Origin: Rubritepida sp.
GTDB lineage: Bacteria; Pseudomonadota; Alphaproteobacteria; Acetobacterales; Acetobacteraceae
Assembly (NCBI GenBank): GCA_014376425.1
Contig: JACMRO010000295.1
Span: 1 to 8,031 of the forward strand
Direction of reading: 5' to 3'
Length of the DNA: 8,031 nt
The notes under the pieces are model-generated. The model had not been told where the DNA came from. It made no database searches and worked only from the letters and a program-made list of their open reading frames with translations. Made by a program: the position numbers and the translations under genes. Positions 5,865-8,031 of this stretch are shown here, piece after piece (within the stretch, counting starts at the first letter, position 1; the number at the start of each line of letters is the position of its first letter).

Positions 5865-7038
5865 GGCCGGCCCAGAGCAAGCGCGCCGCCGTCAGCGTGG
5901 CGGTGCGCAGTTCGGCCTCCGAGGTCAACTGCCTGCGGTCCGCGGCGGTCAGCAGGTAGCGCAGGTTGCTGCCGGGTTTGTTGAAGCCGGCGATGATGCG
6001 CGCTGCCGGTATGCCGTGCGCGGCGAAGTTGGCGTGGTCGGAATTGGCCATCAGCGGTTCATGGATGCCCAGCCGGGGCACGGCACTTCGCAGCATGCCC
6101 GGCAGGCCGGGGAAACCGCTGGTCAGGGCCGATAGCGCCGGGTGGCCGGCAATGCTGTCCAGGTTCACGTTCAGCACGATCCGTTCGCGGCGCTCTTCGT
6201 CCAGCCCGGCCAACCAGGCGCGGCTACCAGCCAGCGCCCACTCCTCCGCGCCGAAGAGGCAGAGCAGCAAGCCGTGCTCCAGCCCTGCGACATGCGGCGC
6301 CAGCGCCCGGGCCAGGCAGAGCGCGGCGGCCACGCCGGTCGCGTTGTCCAACGCGCTTTCGCCCAGTGGGTGACCGTCCAGATGCGCGCTGAGTGCCACC
6401 AGCCCAGGCCCACGGCCGGGAAGTTCCAGGATAAGGTTGGGCGTCTGCGCCGGGTGGTCCTGCGCTTCGATGGTGATGCGGGCCTGGCCGCCGCCGCGCA
6501 ACGCGTCCGCCGCCTCGGCGCTGATGCCCAGCGCCGGAATGCCCGCCCCCCCTGCCCGGCCGGAGGGGCCGGAGACCGGCCCGACCCCTGCCTCGGGCTG
6601 GACGATGAGGAAGGCGGCGGCACCCGCCCCGGTCGCCGCCGCCAGCTTGACCCGCCGGTGCAGGGTGTGGGTGGCGAACGGATATTCGTGCCGCGCCATC
6701 ACCGCCAGCCCATCAAGCCGGCCCGGCTGCGGCGCGCCACGGCCAAGGTCGCGCACATCCAGCGCCAGGTCCTCACACGGCATGCTGCCCAGCAGGGGGG
6801 TGCAGTCCAGCAGGCGGCCCCGATGTTCCAGCCGCGCCGCCTGGCACGTCCAGCCGGCATAGGCGGTAGGCTCGTTGCGGACCGGCCCGATGGCGGCCAT
6901 GCGGACTGCTGCGAAGGTGAAGGCGGAGGCAGCGCTGTCGCTGCCGGCCAGCCTGCCCCCCGCGTCGCACAATGCCGAGAAGTCGCTCCACAGCAGCGGA
7001 TCCTCCGCTACCGTATCGAGAACCTCGTGCAGGCTCAT
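5848..7038 (-). CDS. M28-family metallopeptidase with PA-like insert
   Basis: This 396-residue protein has the two-zinc M28 aminopeptidase fold. The expected ligands are visible: SAHLDG (His219), SALDNATG (bridging Asp231), FGAEEWALAGS (Glu265 as general base, Glu266), NVNLDS (Asp294) and SDHANF (His335). About 105-195 resembles a protease-associated insert (GAGAAAFLIVQPEAG, then GIPALGISAEAADALRGGG). The N-terminus (MSLHEVLDTVAEDPLLW) is acidic and lacks a signal peptide, although many PA-containing M28 enzymes are exported. The enzyme is therefore predicted to be cytoplasmic, cutting peptides or another amide; substrate unknown. ATG 7038 overlaps the stop of the binding-protein gene as ATGA, so translation is coupled. 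A longer frame to 7998 exists, but its extra 320 residues are an antisense-like arginine/alanine-rich shadow of that gene. The 3' end overlaps convergent grxD by 17 bases. Confidence 0.88.
   Translation of the reverse strand: MSLHEVLDTVAEDPLLWSDFSALCDAGGRLAGSDSAASAFTFAAVRMAAIGPVRNEPTAYAGWTCQAARLEHRGRLLDCTPLLGSMPCEDLALDVRDLGRGAPQPGRLDGLAVMARHEYPFATHTLHRRVKLAAATGAGAAAFLIVQPEAGVGPVSGPSGRAGGAGIPALGISAEAADALRGGGQARITIEAQDHPAQTPNLILELPGRGPGLVALSAHLDGHPLGESALDNATGVAAALCLARALAPHVAGLEHGLLLCLFGAEEWALAGSRAWLAGLDEERRERIVLNVNLDSIAGHPALSALTSGFPGLPGMLRSAVPRLGIHEPLMANSDHANFAAHGIPAARIIAGFNKPGSNLRYLLTAADRRQLTSEAELRTATLTAARLLWAGLTPLR
5881..5908 (+). terminator. Hairpin after grxD, possible terminator without T-run
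   Basis: GCGCGCCGCC (5881-5890) pairs with GGCGGTGCGC (5899-5908) to make a 10-base stem with one G-T wobble and an 8-base loop. It begins 17 bases after the grxD stop, where the purine operon should end, but no T-run follows. It lies inside the C-terminal coding part of the opposite-strand peptidase gene, so the pairing may be incidental to coding. An 8-base palindrome GGCCGGCC (5865-5872) directly follows the grxD stop. Confidence 0.3.
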
Positions 7039-7967
7039 TGAGCGCGGATGTTCTGCGCCCGGGCAAGCTCGGCCATCCGCGCCAGGTCGGCCCGAATCAG
7101 GGCGCCAAAGGCATCCGGCCCCGTGGCGCGAGGTAGCACCGCCAGCGCGTCCAGCCTGGTTGCCAGCTCGGGGCTTGCCGCAACCCGGCGCAGCGCATCG
7201 GCCAGCCGCGCCACCATGGCCGGCGGCGTGCGGGCGGGCGCCAGCAGCCCCCACCAGTGCTCGTTCAGCAGATCGATGCCCTGCTCCCGCATTGTCCGCA
7301 CCGCCGGCAGCACCGCCAGCCGCTCGGTGCCCATGACGCCCAGCGCCCGCACCTGCCCCGCCTGCAGCTGGGGCAGCGCCGAGGCCAGGGTCACGAAGAC
7401 GGAATTGACGTTGCCCGCCGCCAGATCCTGCATCGCCGGCCCACCGCCGCGATAGGGGATGTGGGTCAGCCGGGTGCCGGTGATGCGCTGGAACAATTCG
7501 CCTGACAGATGGCTGGCCGCGCCCACGCCGCCCGAGCCGTAATTCAGCGTGTCTGGCCGGGCGCGGGCCAGGGCCGCGAATTCGGCGGCGTCGTGCGCGG
7601 GCATGTTCAGCGCCCCGAACATCATCAGGGGCGCCACGCCGATCAGCGACACCGGGGCAAAATCGGCGATCGGATCGAACGGCACCCGGTCCTGCAGCGC
7701 CGGGAAGATGGCGAAAGGCAGATCGGCCAGCAGCAACGTGCTGCCATCGGCGGGCGAGCGCGCCACGTATTCGGCACCCAGCATCGAGCCGGCGCCGGGC
7801 CGGTTCTCCACGATCACATTCTGCCCCAGCGCCGCGGTCAGCCCGGGCTGGATTAGCCGCCCCAGCACGTCGGACGACCCGCCAGGGGCGAAGGGGACGA
7901 CGATGCGCAGCGGCCGGTCCTGCGCCAGCGCCGGCAGCGCCAGCCATGGCAATGCGCGACGTAACAT
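7035..7967 (-). CDS. Bug/TctC-family extracytoplasmic substrate-binding protein
   Basis: This 310-residue protein is a periplasmic binding protein of the Bug (TctC) family, the solute receptors of tripartite tricarboxylate transporters. A short signal peptide is likely (MLRRALPWLALPALA, cut before QDRPLR). Family blocks follow: IVVPFAPGGSSDVLGRL (22-38), VIVENRPGAGSMLGAEYVA (51-69), LNYGSGGVGAASHLSGELF (141-159) and HIPYRGGGPAMQDLAAG (169-185). These are the ligand-pocket loops, where two water-mediated beta-strand-turn motifs hold a carboxylate in characterised members. No TctA or TctB membrane gene is in the window, so it is an orphan receptor here, as is common in this family. I chose ATG 7967 because GGAGG at 7979-7975 lies seven bases upstream; the adjacent ATG 7970 is possible, and ATG 7991 would precede the ribosome site. 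The ligand is unknown; the coupled peptidase hints at an amide or amino-acid-like compound, which is inference. Confidence 0.93.
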   Translation of the reverse strand: MLRRALPWLALPALAQDRPLRIVVPFAPGGSSDVLGRLIQPGLTAALGQNVIVENRPGAGSMLGAEYVARSPADGSTLLLADLPFAIFPALQDRVPFDPIADFAPVSLIGVAPLMMFGALNMPAHDAAEFAALARARPDTLNYGSGGVGAASHLSGELFQRITGTRLTHIPYRGGGPAMQDLAAGNVNSVFVTLASALPQLQAGQVRALGVMGTERLAVLPAVRTMREQGIDLLNEHWWGLLAPARTPPAMVARLADALRRVAASPELATRLDALAVLPRATGPDAFGALIRADLARMAELARAQNIRAQ

Positions 7968-8029
7968 CATGCCTCCTCCACCCCACACCAATCAGCAATG
8001 AACAGCGCGATGGCCAGGGTTGTGGTTTT
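7967..8029 (-). CDS. Possible C-terminal end of an upstream gene, partial
   Basis: On the minus strand a frame entering at the window edge encodes TLAIALFIADWCGVEEA near its end and stops with TGA at 7969-7967. That TGA overlaps the ATG at 7970 as ATGA, the same junction seen between the binding-protein and peptidase genes. This would make the binding protein an internal gene of a longer minus-strand operon. Only 20 residues are visible, so neither family nor reality is certain. A rival reading is a divergent plus-strand gene starting at ATG 7999 (MNSAMARVVVF), which has no clear ribosome site. Confidence 0.3.
   Translation of the reverse strand, partial: KTTTLAIALFIADWCGVEEA
7972..7979 (-). 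promoter_or_regulatory. Strong ribosome binding site of the binding-protein gene
   Basis: GGAGGAGG on the minus strand is the strongest Shine-Dalgarno sequence in the window. Its first GGAGG is seven bases from ATG 7967 and four bases from ATG 7970, which favours the former. Part of it would also be coding if the upstream partial frame is real. Confidence 0.6.
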
Positions 8030-8031
8030 CA

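Noticed and set aside
7039..7998. N-terminal extension giving a 716-residue version of the peptidase
   Set aside because: The added 320 residues are low-complexity Arg/Ala/Gly-rich sequence lying in a shifted frame over the clear Bug-family gene. The M28 protein has its own ATG at 7038 in an ATGA overlap.

Overview
The window looks like a GC-rich alphaproteobacterial chromosome, most likely Rhodospirillales/Acetobacteraceae. This rests on the gene order purC-purS-purQ-purL-bolA-grxD, the close match of the PurC and PurL proteins to alphaproteobacterial forms as I remember them, and the Bug/TctC-type substrate-binding protein. The genus assignment is inference; I could not run a search.

Left edge (1 to about 496): a minus-strand coding-like frame leaves the window at base 1. 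It carries an in-frame TAG and its best start lies in a different frame, so it is probably a decaying gene. It has a good-looking sigma70-type promoter (369-396) with a palindrome across the spacer. The purC promoter region shares this gap, and purC is transcribed the other way.

Centre (497-5864): one tightly packed plus-strand operon. purC makes SAICAR. purS, purQ and purL encode the three-part FGAM synthase: PurQ releases ammonia from glutamine, PurL uses it with ATP to amidinate FGAR, and PurS bridges the two. Between purS and purQ sit three small genes for membrane proteins of unknown function, the least expected part of the operon. bolA and grxD follow; they encode a BolA-family protein and a CGFS monothiol glutaredoxin, known partners that bind a shared [2Fe-2S] cluster.

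Right part (5848-8031): a minus-strand pair, an exported Bug-type substrate-binding protein and, overlapping it by ATGA, an M28-family metallopeptidase with a PA-like insert and no signal peptide. The peptidase gene converges on grxD and the two coding regions overlap by 17 bases. A short minus-strand reading frame at the right edge may be the end of a further gene in this second operon.

Most of the window is ordinary housekeeping sequence. I see no mobile element, CRISPR array, tRNA or rRNA. The points worth a second look are the membrane-protein trio inside the purine operon, the interrupted left-edge gene with its promoter and palindrome, the tail-to-tail overlap, and the pairing of an orphan binding protein with a peptidase.
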